Source of the DNA: Dentipellis sp. KUC8613 | Lineage: Eukaryota; Basidiomycota; Agaricomycetes; Russulales; Hericiaceae | Assembly (NCBI GenBank): GCA_002286715.1 | Contig: NSJX01000001.1 | Span: forward strand, 559,835 to 623,834 | DNA: 64,000 bases | Reading direction: 5' to 3' | Shown: positions 9,183 to 20,699 of the stretch, in pieces | Layout of the letters: each line of letters opens with the position of its first letter | Position numbering within the stretch: the first letter of the stretch is position 1 | Made by a program: the position numbers and the translations under genes | The notes under the pieces: generated by a model | What the model saw: the letters and a program-made list of their open reading frames with translations, nothing else | Told to the model about the DNA's origin: nothing | Databases searched by the model: none

Positions 9183-10720
9183 ATGCATCTTACTCTCGTG
9201 GCGTTCCTCTTCGCCCTTCCCTTCATTGCCTCTTCGTCACCAGTCGCCAACTCTGGAATAAGAGTACCTTTGGCCAAACGGGCGAGGTTCACAGACGAGA
9301 ATGGGGTCGTGAACACGACCAAACTCCGCAACCACGTCTTATCTGTGGAGCGGAAGATTCAGCGTGGCTTCAGGGCCTTCGAGCGCAACACGGGTGCCAA
9401 ACACCCCAGTGATAGCGCATCGATCAAGAAACGCGCTACAGGTGCGGAGCCTCTGACCGACGACGAAGGCGAATTGTGGCAGGGCAGTATTTCTGTGGGA
9501 TCGCCCGCAAAGACCTTTACAGGCGAGACTTTCGCTGATGAGCAGATGCTTTATTTCTCACTTACTCTCTAGTCGACTTTGACACCGGAAGCAGTGATCT
9601 CTTCTTGCCCGGGACGAACTGTAGGGTGAACTGTGAGGGACATACGCTGTACAATCCGGCATCCAGCTCGGCCTCGACCAACACCAGAGAGTCCTTCAGC
9701 CTCGCTTTCGGCGATGGCTCCACAGTGGAGGGGACAGTTTTTACAGACACGGTCACCGTGGCTGGCCTGACCGTACGCGCATCATTACTTCCTTTTAGTT
9801 GGAAGAAATTAATGCTCCGTCCAAAGGCAACTGGGCAAGCAGTCGGTGAGGCTAGCCAGTACTCCGCAGGATTCTCCATCGACGAGTTCCCGCCGGATGG
9901 CCTTCTTGGAATGGCGTTCCCCCAGATCTCTGTCTTCGGCGACAATCCTTTCTTCCAGACCCTCGTTGCACAAGGCAAGGTCACTTCTTCCGAATTTGGT
10001 GTCAAGCTCTCCACCTCTGGCTCTGAGCTATTCCTGGGTGGCGTCGACACCTCCCTTTTCACAGGCAGTTTCACGCAGAACCCTGTGACGGAAGTAGTGA
10101 GTGATTAATTATAGATCTGGAACCGCTGCTCACCCCCGCATGACGCAGGGCTTCTGGCAAATTGATCTGCAGACCGTCAGCGCGAATGGGAGGGCAGCAG
10201 TTACCGGCCTGACGTCCATCGTGGACACGGGTACAACCCTCATCGTCGGTGACACCGCCAACGTTGCTCGGTTCTACGATGCTGTTCCCGGAGCAGAGGA
10301 CGCGTCCAGGACAGCTGGGCCCGGCTTTTTTACATGTATGACCCCATGATCTCCCGCTACTAGCGTCAACTGACTTTCTTTAGTCCCATGCGCGAGTGTC
10401 CCCGAGGTCAGCTTGACTTTCGGCGGCACGGCCTTTAGTGTGTCACCAGACACATTCAACCTTGGCCAGCTCGAAGCTGGGTCGTCCCAGTGTGTGGGTG
10501 GTATAATGGGCGGGGACGTTGGTAAGTGCCTCTGTCGTAGGAACTTGCACGATTTTTCACTTACGCATGATGTCAGACTTCTGGGTCGCTGGGGACGTTT
10601 TCCTGCAGAACGTGTATACTTGTAAGTGGACCTCAATACCAAATCCATCCGGTGCTAATACATCCGGACGCAGCGTTCGACGTCGGCAATAGCAGGGTGG
10701 GTTTCGCTCAGCTCAGCTGA
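9183..10720 (+). CDS. Secreted pepsin-like aspartic protease (polyporopepsin type, family A1)
   Basis: Extracellular endopeptidase made as a prepro-enzyme. A hydrophobic signal peptide (MHLTLVAFLFALPF..) is followed by a propeptide ending near SIKKRAT. The mature part starts with the A1 pattern LWQGSISVGSPAKTFT. The first catalytic aspartate is in VDFDTGSSDLFLPG, the flap region includes LAFGDGSTVEGT, DGLLGMAFPQIS is the conserved centre, and the second catalytic aspartate is in SIVDTGTTLIVG. The C terminus is VFLQNVYTSFDVGNSRVGFA. The coding sequence is split by short introns; the first, 9523-9572, begins with GC instead of GT, and only this junction gives the uninterrupted FTVDFDTGSS. A TATAAG box lies 65 bases upstream. 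Both active-site motifs are intact, so the enzyme should be functional. Confidence 0.92.
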
Positions 10721-10852
10721 TTTAGTACAAAGACATTGTTTGGGGTGTCATCCGCGTTCTCCGATGTCTTTTGTTGTATATATGCATAACTGTGAATGAC
10801 AGCCAGTCCCACTGTAAGCAGGTGAGGGGGGTTTGGCGGCATGTGCAGCCTA

Positions 10853-11571
10853 TTACCGCCGCGAGGCTTGCGCCTTCACCCGTGGATCCCCTCGCTCGTT
10901 CCTTTTCCTCAGTTTCTCTTGTCTCTTGCTCACATTTTCTTGGGGTGCAGCGGCATCGTCCGCGGACGGTGCCGAAGATCTTCCCAGAAACATGGGAGAG
11001 ATGATGGACGTCCATAATTTGTACAGGACGAATGTTGGTATCTGCGCCGATTGGATAAGTTAAATATAGATTTGAGGGTGCTTGATCATACCGAGATGTA
11101 TAACCACCAGACCCACTCTCCGAGTAGCGCGCTTCCCAGCTGACATGCCCCTGGTGATCCATGAGCTACATTTACACAGGCCGGGAGAGGCACAGAACTC
11201 ACATGCTATGTAGAGAATGTCAAATAGCCACTCAGTGACCCCAGGCTGGTTGAGGTCATCTCCGGGAGAAATCAGAGCACCAGCGGAATCACGCTTGGGT
11301 GTCCCCATTCTGACCAAGCGTTGGTAGAGGAACTGCGAGATCGCCAAAGACACGCCATAGAAGAATATGATCTTCGCAGAGAACAGGTTTGACCTCTTGA
11401 ATAGCAGGCGGACCACGAGGGCAAGGAGGTTGCTTATAGCTTGGCCATATAAGAGATTCTTCGTCGCAGCCTCATTCTGTGACGCTGCAGAGGTAGAAAG
11501 GTCATTCAGCCTGTTTCCTACATGATAGTATGTGTTTTCCCACCAATGCGCTTTGAAGATGCGTTCGCCAT
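10853..11571 (-). CDS. SND2: SRP-independent targeting protein SND2 (TMEM208 family, DUF788)
   Basis: An ER membrane protein of the SND route that inserts proteins with internal or C-terminal membrane anchors. The start at 11571 gives MANASSKRIASQNEAATKN after removal of a short intron; this matches the usual SND2/TMEM208 beginning far better than the unspliced frame. Two hydrophobic stretches follow (AISNLLALVVRLLF and AKIIFFYGVSLAISQFLY). The family signature is SPGDDLNQPGVTEWLFDIL. A third membrane region, GEWVWWLYIS then IPTFVLYKLW, is recovered only by splicing two further introns. The tail is basic (KLRKRNER). It is divergent from the SNAPC4-like gene with 233 bases between the start codons; two ACGCGT boxes (11633-11638 and 11675-11680) lie in that gap. 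Confidence 0.9.
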
Positions 11572-11804
11572 TACCGTTTAGCAACCAAAGAGACCGTGAA
11601 CGTCAAGCTGTCGTCTGTTAGTACTAGCTGTGACGCGTTCGTGGAGGTGAGATGTGGACAAACAACGGCAAATAACGCGTAAGTAGCAACGCGCCCGCCG
11701 GTCTTTCGATCGGATAATTACCTACCAATTTCCTACTTAGCTCCAGCAAGAAAACCATGCTATAGATCCAGAAGCTTATCGACCAAAGCGGTACATATCT
11801 CACT

Positions 11805-14281
11805 ATGACTACGAACACGGCACGGGGGCTAGCTCAGAGATCTGTGCAAGCCAACAAGGAACTTCAGTACGCACTCAAAGTTTATACGGAGCGAATAGAA
11901 GCTGAATTACAGACACTCAACAAACTATTGGTATGTCACATCCGTTATTGACAGATTGTGCGCTGATTATCTCCTAAGTCTGTAGCTGAACTAGACGAGA
12001 ATGAGCCCCAGTTCGAGACGAGCGGTTCCGTCGTTGTTCCTGGCTCCAAGAGGCCTGTCGGTCTTATATCAAGCGCTGACCTGATGTCTGAGGTTCGTAT
12101 ATTTCCGTGTTCTATGATCTATCTTCTCACCAGAATATTACAGACTTCACCTTTTTACGAGGACTCTATGAGAAGAGAGCGCTACTTGAATCTCACCGAA
12201 ACTCATCCCAGTATGTAAACAATTCCAATAAGCGAATGCCCCAAAGCGATTCTGATAGACGTCCTAAAGTGAAAGCCAGGGAACTTGATAGCCTTGCAGA
12301 AGCCGTGCGGATGGAGAACTATCGCTTGTGCGCGTACGATGCCCAGCGGCGGTGAGAAACGCACTTTCTGTGAAAGTGCTGGCTTTTGCTGAATATAAAA
12401 GCTCTCAGAGGTCTCCAACCGTTTCACGCCGCACATGAGAATCCTCGATTTCTGGAAATGAACACGGAGGGTCTTGACTGGGAACGTATCGCTATGAATG
12501 TCCGGTTCTCCCACCGTGTCTCGTCTGTCATGGACTGATTCGTTGACCAGGTTTCTGCTAACTCCGCTGCCGGCGATGGACGCTCTGCCAAAGAGTGTGA
12601 GATTCGTTGGCTCGGGGATCGTCATCCACGATTCGATCATGCAACCTGGACCCAGACAGAAATAGACAAGGTCAAAACATTGACTGAAAGGGTTCCCGAA
12701 GGCGAAGTTGATTGGGTGGAAGTCGCGAAACAGCTTGGTGTCAGTTCCGAAAGTTTTCTTCGTGTGTCCCAAAAGACTCATGGCGAACTTTAGACAAACC
12801 GGACTCCGATTGATTGCATGAGGCACGCTATCCCGCGGAAGACCCTCTCCTGGGATGACGAAAGTGATATCCGACTCCTAGACGCAGTCAAGATCTACGG
12901 CACCGAGAATTGGAGTTTGGGTACGCTTTTGGTTATCATATCGGTGAACCGCCTGACTGACATGCTCTTCGTAGTTGCAAGGACCGTATCGGAAGATGCA
13001 ACTGCTATTCAGTGCTCGAACCGGTACTATCGTACCTTAGACCCGACCCTCAAAAGGGGTAGTTGGAGTCCGGAAGAGGACGCGAAATTGCGCATGGCTG
13101 TCGATCTATACGGTCATACATGGATGGAAGTTGCCTCCGTGATTCCTGGGCGAACCAATGAACAGTGTCGTGATCGATGGTCAGAAAGACTCAATCCTAG
13201 CGTCGCCAAGGGCAAATGGACCAGCGAAGAAGACAAAAGGCTCCTTGCCGCTGTGCAGGAAGTGCTGCAGAATGGTGATCTTCGTTGGAAGGACGTCAGC
13301 GAGAAGCTAGGTACAGGTCGCACAGACAATATGGTCAGTGTATTCGCTCTGTCTGTGCAGCATCGACTGGTGTTCATGATCTACTGCAGTGTCGCCACCG
13401 ATACGACCTTCTTCAGAAGCATCAGGAGAAGGGGAGCGCTTCGGTTACTCCGGGTTCCAGTGTTGCTCCTACACCGACCCCCGATGAAGGAGGGCCCTCC
13501 GATGCGGCACCCGCCACACAATCATCCAAAGCTGCTCGTAAGCAAACGTCACCAGCGGCCAACGCTCAGCAAACGGATTCTCAAGCACGAGTTCCCGAAC
13601 GTGGTCGACCAAAACCTCGACCAGTCGCCCGTTTGCGAAGGAATCCCGCTGCGGTCGATGCTGACGCCAACTCTACTCCGACAACGAGCACTTCAAACAG
13701 TGCAGAGCCTCAGGCCCCTGCTAAACCGAAGCCAAGACCCCGACCTGTCAAGAAAGCCTCATCTGTCCCTTCGCCTCCCTCTTCCTCCGTAGTATCTACC
13801 GAAGTAGCTTCAGGTACGCAGAATACGCCCAAGGCAGGCAACAAAGGGAAGGCCAAAGCAACATCATCAGACAAGGACACGAGTGCTACCCCGAAAGCAC
13901 GTGCTCCTCGCGCCCCCCGGAAAAGGTTGTCTCAAGTCGAAGGCGAGCCGGAGCAGACTTCCGTCCCAGCAAAAAAACGAAATACCGTAACGCGAGGCAA
14001 GACACGAAAGAAACCCGCAGAAGAAAGCGAGACAAGGAGCGTTGAGAGTGAAGGTGAGCAACTGCTTTGCGATACCCTTGCTTGATGGAATATTGACTGA
14101 TGCGCGCGCAGATGAGGATCATATGGATGTAGACTCGGCGCCGCCGATCGCCTCCTCCTCAAAACGCAAACGCCCCACAAAGGCCCCTGCGGTACCTACC
14201 CGCCGGCAGCCCAGGAGGTCTGTGAATACTCAAGCACCAGTCGCAAGTCAGGATCAGGAAGATGTAGACATGGACCATTGA
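11805..14281 (+). CDS. Multi-repeat Myb protein resembling snRNA-activating complex subunit SNAPC4
   Basis: A nuclear DNA-binding protein. After a coiled N terminus (RSVQANKELQYAL) and a basic middle region come about four and a half consecutive Myb/SANT repeats: a half repeat ending CEIRWLGDRHPRF, then TWTQTEIDKVKTL, LSWDDESDIRLLDAVKIYG, KRGSWSPEEDAKLRMAVDLYG and KGKWTSEEDKRLLAAVQEV, each with the spaced tryptophans. Half-plus-four repeats is the arrangement of SNAPC4 (SNAP190), which with SNAPC1 and SNAPC3 recruits Pol II or Pol III to snRNA genes. The C-terminal 250 residues are Pro/Lys/Ser-rich, disordered and carry several nuclear signals. About seven introns interrupt the gene. Other multi-Myb proteins are possible, but the order and number of repeats favour SNAPC4. 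Confidence 0.8.
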
Positions 14282-14444
14282 AACGCAGCTCTATCTCATG
14301 CCAAGCAACGACTCAAGGATCACCCATACACTTCCAATTACAGATTTTATACATCGGTGACTGAACCTACCCAGTACGTGAGAGTTGTGGCATGCCTCGC
14401 GCGCCCTCTGGGCGAGACGCGCGCGATTGTCCATACCAAAACCC

Positions 14445-15527
14445 CTAATGCGACTTGATCCTCCACCTCTTTCTGTTTGGGCGAGTAGCTTCCCAGTTCA
14501 CGACTGCACCTAGTATCTCCCCGTCGTCGGGTCCCACCGTCTCCTCTGTCGAAAGCATGAGGTTTCTAAGAGACTCTTGAACAAGGCTAGCATTCTTCAG
14601 TCTTTTCTCAAGTGATGGTAGAGCTTGTCTCTTTGGCGGAGACGGCTAACGAGATGTGCTCTATCAATATCATGTCTCTTCGCTTTGAACAAGATGTACT
14701 CACTGGCGTCCTGAGATATGTGTGTTTCGGCGGCAGCGGTGGGTAATAATGAGGAATTGTTCGAAGCGTGGCTGGCACTGTTGGCTGTAAGCCTTCGTCC
14801 TCGGAGGACAACATCTTTGGTGGTGGTGATTCTCGGGACGCGGGGGTGAGCTGTAGGGGTGGTACCGCTGAAATGCAGAAGGTCGTGTCTTCGTCAGTCC
14901 GAATGTGACGCCAGCTGTGCTCACTAACCAGACTTGTGATGTTCTTTGACCTCTTTCGAAAGTGAACCAATGTGTTCGGCATCCATACCATAATCCTCAC
15001 AAGCAAGGAGGACGTCTGCGGCCATAGGGTTCGTTCGATTGGCCAGGTTTGCATACTCATGAGCACGTCTGTGGAGTTCTTCCACGACTGAGAACCGTCA
15101 AGTTCAGGGCTAGGTGTAGGTTCTCTGCTAGGGTATACGTACAGGCTACCACTTCGAGTTCCAACTGCCGCAAAGCAGTTGGCTCTGCCGCATCGAACCC
15201 TTCATTCTTCACTTGCGCAGATATGAATCTTTGCAAGGTCTTTGAGGCGATTTCAGGCGTCACATTCAACGGGTCAGGGGATGGCGGCACATCGTCGCTT
15301 GAAGACTGTTGCGGTTGTGCGGGTTGCGCGGCTGGATAGACAAACGTAGGTGTCTGCCGTGGGACTTGCGAATAGTTTGCAGATGGGTAATGTGTCTGAG
15401 ACGGATAATGGGCGTAAGTCTGTTGGTAAGCACCGTAGGGCTGAGTAAACGGTTGGCTTGTGGGATACGAGGACATGATGGTGGAAGGAGCAGCGACGGA
15501 TCCGGGACCGAGGGTACGCGGAATCAT
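14445..15527 (-). CDS. TAF8: TFIID subunit TAF8
   Basis: A histone-fold subunit of general transcription factor TFIID; it pairs with TAF10 and carries a nuclear import function. A Gln/Tyr/Pro-rich leader is followed by the bromodomain-associated histone fold: TPEIASKTLQRFISAQVKNE, GFDAAEPTALRQLELEVV and, after an intron, VEELHRRAHEYANLANRTNP. The second diagnostic element is PHYYPPLPPKHTYLRTP, the TAF8 C-terminal domain that contacts TAF2 and others. The end, recovered from the next exons, is PPKRQALPSLEKRL..NRKRWRIKSH with a TAG at 14445. The start could be the ATG at 15527 or, 17 codons on, the one at 15477. It is divergent from riboflavin kinase with a short shared promoter. Confidence 0.9.
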
Positions 15528-15672
15528 GCCGCCGTGTCAGACTCGGTATTCGCGCGTATATGTACACCGATCGTGAGTCTGACTGATAACAATCCTGCAG
15601 TCCCTTCAAATACCTCTCATGAGTATTCTGTCCTCTATCTTGTCCCTGCCGCAGTTCCTTGTATCCAAAGTA

Positions 15673-16457
15673 ATGCCCGACTCTGTCCATCCTACCGCTG
15701 AGGACATAAAGTCTCTGCCAGAGAGCTCCCGACCTTCCGCACCCGTGCGAACAGAGACATTTCGCAAGACACGGCCAGAAATCGTCGGGCCAGAGATACC
15801 GCAGCATCCTTTCCCCGTCTATCTATCTGGCGCAGTGCAGAGAGGTTTTGGTAGAGGAGGCAAAGATCTGGGCTGTCCCACTGGTAAGTAACATTACCTC
15901 CCTAATCCTAGGTCTTTCGGCACCTGATACGTTCCTAGCCAACCTTCCCGATGAGTCTATAACGCCCATGAGCAGCGTCTGTGAGCCGGGCGTGTACTAC
16001 GGATATGGCCAAGTCTCTACCGCAACCAATGGAGAGCACAAGCTTCCGGAAGAGGACGTCAAAGTGTTTCCGATGGTCATGAGTTTGGGATGGAATCCCT
16101 TCTACAAGAATGAACGACTGACTGCTGTACGTTCCCTACCCTCTGACTTTTTTTGACTGAATCAAATGGCCCTCAGGAAATTCATATCATGCACGACTTC
16201 ACATCCGATTTCTATGGGCACGAGATGAGGGCAGTTGTCCTCGGTTATATTCGCCCAGAGTTAGACTACACATCGAGAGGTCAGGGTTCTAATGAGCGTC
16301 CGTCTTTCAATATACTGACCGCCCGTATGTGAATCTAGAGGGCCTCATAGAAGACATAGAGACGGACAAACGGGTTGCCTTCAAATCACTTGCACGACCA
16401 GATTATGAGAAGTTTGCCGTGGACCCTCACTTCGTGGACCGCCCTTCGAAATTATAG
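15673..16457 (+). CDS. FMN1: Riboflavin kinase
   Basis: Phosphorylates riboflavin to FMN using ATP (EC 2.7.1.26). The family signature runs across the first splice site: [16 protein letters not shown], then KDLGCPTANLPDES, where PTAN binds Mg-ATP. Next come the conserved [60 protein letters not shown] and a C-terminal [12 protein letters not shown] helix. Four exons with GT-AG introns give a protein of about 200 residues, the size of monofunctional eukaryotic riboflavin kinases; there is no FAD synthetase domain. An in-frame ATG at 15619 would add 18 mostly hydrophobic residues; 15673 was preferred because family similarity begins after it. Confidence 0.93.
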
Positions 16458-16562
16458 TTGATACCGTTTATCTACGTGTATAGAATAGAGATATAGAGTG
16501 GTACGATAGTGTAACTGTGCTGCTTGGTGGAGGCAGTTGATATACCTATTTCCGACTTGGGT

Positions 16563-16830
16563 TCAGTGGCGATCTTTTGGAAGTTCATGGGGGACGAGAC
16601 ATTCATTGGCATCCTCCAAGAGATTGATACAACATGACATGCCTGTGATGATTTTATTCCCGCATTTCTGAAGTCGTGCGAGGTCACCTTGAAGTATGAC
16701 CATGACGTGATCGTGCTCCCGTAATGCCCAGAGGTTCAGCCACACCTGTTCGAACTCCGACGGGTGGCGCTTCACATTGGTCGCTGCGAGCTCCAGTTCT
16801 CTAGTTCCTCAGCTCCGTTTCTTCGAGCAT
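16563..16830 (-). pseudogene. Possible small coiled-coil gene with a disrupted start (uncertain)
   Basis: On the minus strand a frame reading ELELAATNVKRHPSEF, QVWLNLWALREHDHVMVILQ and DLARLQKCG looks like a real amphipathic protein, but no in-frame ATG precedes it: a stop lies just upstream. The only nearby ATG (16830) starts MLEETELRN and stops; a two-base shift would join it to the long frame. This may be a frameshift in the genome or assembly, an unseen upstream exon, or chance. The ATG overlaps the first codon of CWC21 on the other strand. No family was recognised. Confidence 0.3.
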
Positions 16831-18263
16831 GTATAACGGTATCGGCCTCCAAACCGCTCGCGGGAGGTATGTGTAGTCTCAATGATGGAGAAATGTCTCA
16901 ATACTGACCAAATTGATAAAGTGGTACCAACGGTTATGTCGTTCGTAACCTCTCTGCACTTCGAAACCACGATACGCCGTCCGACCGTGCCAGTGCGTGG
17001 GATGCCGCCCCTCCGAAACACAGAGAACCAGATCAGGGTATCTTGGAACATGAGAGAAAAAGAAAGGTAGAGGTCAAGTGTCTCGAATTGCAGTTAAAGC
17101 TTGAGGACGATGGGTGCGTATCCTCTTGCCATTGTGCGAAACAAGGACTTACACACCGCTTTGAAAACAGTGTCATGGAAGAAGAAATTGAAAAACAAGT
17201 ATCGGCGCTTCGTGAACGTCTTCTCCAGTCGATGGTGCCAGCATTCTCGTCAAGGGCTCTAAAGCCATCCGACACGCACGCGATCGCTGCGGCGAAGAAG
17301 GCCGAGCTGAGCAGGCTGGCAGCTGCATTCGGCACCCGGTCTGATTACACAGAAGGCGACGCGTTTGACAGGGAGAAGCAGGAAGAGCGTAAGATGCAGC
17401 GCATAATGGAGCGCGAGGAGAAGGAACAGCGGCGAGAGGAGGAGCGGAAGAGGATGGCGGAGCAGAAGGAGAAATGGGAACAGGAGAGGAAGGAGAGAGA
17501 CAGGTTGCGGAGGCGAGAGGAAGACAGACGTAGAAAAGAGCTGGAAGAGCGCAGAGGGCGGGATGGTGACGGTGAACAGCGCAGAATGCCTCCACCGGCT
17601 GCCCCGTCATATGGTCGTGACAGAGACCGAGACGTACCGAAGGATTATCGCGATCGTCGCAGCCGGAGCCCTCCCCGCCGTGGCCCGCCTCGCGATCGTG
17701 ATCTGGACGACGAACCTCCTCGCCGCCGCCTCCCCTCTCGGTCTCCGTCGCCTCCGCGTCGTCGCCGTCGCTTCGACTCCAGATCTCCCCCACCTCAAGG
17801 TCGACGCGCCTCTGTGTCTCCGCCGCGCCGTGGTGTCCGCGACAGGTCCCTTTCGCCGCGCCGCCGCGCATCTCCCTCTCCTCGGCGAGGTCGCCCTGCC
17901 TCAAGATCTATCTCCCGTTCACCACCTCCGCCACCTCGCTCACGAGACGATCCGTCCTCCCCGCCCGCAATGCGCCGTCCGTCTTATTCGCCTCCTGCTC
18001 GCAGGGGCGGACGACCCCTTTCTCCGTCACCGCCCCGTCGCGGTCGCCCCGCCTCTGCCTCTCCTCCTCCTCCTCGACGTGGTCGCTCGCCATCTCCTAC
18101 AGCAGGTGGCCGTGACCGAGAGGTTTCAAGGAGGGGAAGAGAGCGATCTCTCTCGAATGCATCTGCGTCCCCGCCTCCCAGGAAACGGCGGCGGTCCGTG
18201 AGTACGGGGTCTTCGATGAGCGTCAGCAGCAGGAGCTCGGGGCGAAGCCGGAGTCGGGATTAA
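16829..18263 (+). CDS. CWC21: Spliceosomal CWC21/SRRM2-type RS protein
   Basis: A component of the activated spliceosome that sits near the 5' splice site and Prp8; animals have the larger SRRM2. The N terminus is the near-invariant MYNGIGLQTARGSGTNGYV, split by an intron after ARG. The cwf21 domain follows: ILEHERKRKVEVKCLELQL, then MEEEIEKQVSALRERLLQ after a second intron. Next come a charged coiled coil of alternating Glu/Arg/Lys and a long Arg-Ser-Pro-rich tail (RRSRSPPRRGPPRDRD and many RSPSP repeats) of about 230 residues. Yeast Cwc21 is only about 135 residues, so this is an intermediate form between Cwc21 and SRRM2. The RS tail likely binds SR proteins and is a target of SR kinases. 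Confidence 0.92.
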
Positions 18264-18761
18264 AGTAGGAAAATGAGCGTTTCCCTGCGACAAAAGAGAG
18301 CATCCTTTCCAATGCTCGTCACCTCTGCCAGCGATGTCTCCTTATACAATCTCTCCCGGTTCCTGTATCTGTATATACTTCATTTTGCTCGGTCTGCCTG
18401 TATTTCAAACCCGCTCATTACCTGCTTGGAGGAAGACCTAATCTTATCTGTTTGACTCGACCTTTCCGGCGCCTAAGCACCCCGCTCCGGATCCGTCAGT
18501 TAAAAGTAGCGGACCCTCATATCGCCGACTCACTTCTTCGTCACAGCGGGTCAAGGGCAGCAGTAGCTTGAGGTCTCTCAATACCCTGATCGGTCTGAGC
18601 TGCGGCTTTTGCGCACCACAAAAGCGTGTCAATTGGTGAGGATACATCGCTGCAGGCCTCTTTCGCACGAAACTCACGGAACCCATACTGCCAGGATACT
18701 TTCCCGTGCTTGAAGCCGTGCCCATTTGGATACTTGGCACACCCTCTCGTTGAAACAAAAA
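18264..18761. other. Intergenic region, CWC21 3' end and ARG8 promoter
   Basis: About 500 bases with no supported gene. Open frames on the minus strand here and into ARG8 are low-quality shadows. No tRNA-like fold or conserved box was recognised. Confidence 0.6.
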
Positions 18762-20699
18762 ATGTTGCGCGCCGCCCCTCGTTTGACGCGCTTGTCTCGC
18801 AGCCGTCTCATCCTCCTCCGGCACTCCTCCTCGGGAGCTCAGGAAATCCGTTCCGAGGTACGCCATTACTTCATGAGATACATGAACCACGTCCTGAAGC
18901 ATTGTAGTCTGCCGCCAAATCTGCTCCAACATTGCCGACCTCGCCAAGCAAGGCATACACTGCGTCGACGCATCCCATTCCTGCACCGAGCCTGACCCCC
19001 CGCACCCAAGAGCTCTTGGAACTGGCAGACAAATATGTCCTCCCGGTATATGCACGGCCTCCATTCGTCATGGCGAAGGGAAAGGGGAGTTGGATTTGGG
19101 ACCTTGAGGGCCGCAAATACCTGGACTTCACTGCTGGCATTGCGGTGAACGCTCTTGGGCACGCGGACGAAGGCGTGGCCGAGGTGAGCTCCGCTCGACT
19201 TCTGTTCTTTTTATACAGGCAACATGCGCTCGCTTGTGCTCATAGGTATACCCTATATAGACCCTCCACGCACAGTCCAGCAAGCTGGTACACACCTCGA
19301 ACGTTTACCACAACGAATATGCCGCGCAGCTGGCAGCTCTCCTCATCACTCTCACCCAGCGGGAAGGTGGTCTCGGCTATGCTACCGGCTCTGACCCGGC
19401 CCAAACGACTACTGGAGCGAAGGCATTCTTCGCCAATAGCGGAGCCGAAGCCAATGAAGGTGCCCTGAAGGTTGCGCGTTCCGTGGGTAAAGCGCGAGGG
19501 GGCGCCGCCAAACACGAAATTGTCTGCTTCGAGCAGTCTTTCCATGGACGCACACTCGGCGCGCTGTCGGTCACGGCCAACCCAAAATACCAGGACCCGT
19601 TCGCACCGCTGATCCCGGGTGTGAAAGTGGGCAAGCTGAACGTGGAGGAGGGCCTGCGCGAGCTCATCGGTGAGAAGACGTGTGCGGTAATTATGGAGCC
19701 GATCCAGGGCGAAGGGGGCGTCAATGCTGCAGAAGTCAATTGGGTCAGGCAAGTCGTGAAGCGGGCCCGGGAGGTGGGGGCCGTTGTTATATTCGATGAG
19801 ATTCAGGTGCGTTCGTCATTCCATATTCGCAAGTCTCTCCGAGCAGTCTTCTTCGGGTTCTCCGTGGCCTCCGGACTTGCGGTGGGATCAGACCATTTTC
19901 CGCAATGTCGGAGCGCTCACCAGCTCTGGGTCGCATTGTGGGGGGCCATCAATTCAAAAGTAAAAAAAAAAATGGAGGGTATATTCGGAATTCACTGCCC
20001 CGAACAGTCGAGGCTACATTACTACGTGGCCTGATGCTACATTGCATACTTGTTCCGACCAATAGCCCGACTCGGATTGCTGACGAGGCTTCTTCGGACA
20101 GTGTGGTCTTTACCGAACTGGAACCTTGTGGGCTCATTCGACGTGGCCGGTTGATTGCCATCCAGATATTGTCACGATGGCAAAGCCGTTGGCAAATGGA
20201 TATCCTATCGGGGCAGTACTTATGCGGGATGCCGTGACCGCAACCATGACTGCGGGTACGAGCATACTATGTTTTCTCAGGAGTCGTGTGCTTATACCAC
20301 AGTGATGGCGTAGGAACCCACGGGACCACTTTCGGAGGATCGCCATTGGCATGTGCGGTCGGACACCATGTCTTGGGTCGGCTGAGCGAACGGCCGTTCG
20401 TGGCGCATTTGATGGAAACATCTGCATACCTTGTTGGACGTTTGGAACGATTACCGCGGTGGTTCCCGGAGCTAGTTGGGCCGATCGTGCGCGGGCGAGG
20501 CTTGATTCTGGGCCTCGCGCTGAAGCGGGAGGGCGACCCTGCCCGGCTGGTCGAGCTTGCGCGGGAGAGAGGGGTGCTGCTGCTGACGGCGGGGAAGGAC
20601 TGTGTGAGGCTGGTCCCGAGTTTGAACGTTTCGAGGGACGAGGTGGCATTTGCGCTGGATGTGATTGAGAGCTCTCTCTCGCTCATGGGAACTCCGTAG
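18762..20699 (+). CDS. ARG8: Acetylornithine aminotransferase, mitochondrial
   Basis: A PLP enzyme of arginine biosynthesis that converts N-acetylglutamate semialdehyde to N-acetylornithine in the mitochondrial matrix (EC 2.6.1.11). The first exon is an Arg/Ser/Leu-rich targeting sequence (MLRAAPRLTRLSRSRL). Class III aminotransferase motifs follow: WDLEGRKYLDFTAGIAVNAL, FFANSGAEANEGALKVAR, FEQSFHGRTLGALSVTANPK, MEPIQGEGGV, VVIFDEIQ (PLP-pyridine Asp), then CGLYRTGTLWAH, VTMAKPLANGYPIGAVL (PLP lysine in AKPL) and GTHGTTFGGSPLACAV. Five exons are joined; the third intron (about 19807-20100) is near 294 bases, several times longer than other introns here. The stop lies 123 bases before the HEM1 start on the same strand. 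Confidence 0.95.

Noticed and set aside
11633..11680. Two ACGCGT boxes between SND2 and the SNAPC4-like gene as a regulatory pair
   Set aside because: Spacing is loose and neither gene is a known MBF target; at about 17 expected hexamers per 64 kb this can be chance.
17563..18201. A 212-residue frame inside CWC21 in another phase
   Set aside because: It is a shadow of the Arg-Ser-Pro repeat tail; its composition follows directly from CGT/TCC repeats.
18444..19064. A 206-residue minus-strand frame over the ARG8 start
   Set aside because: No recognisable domain, and it overlaps a well-supported ARG8 presequence and its first intron.
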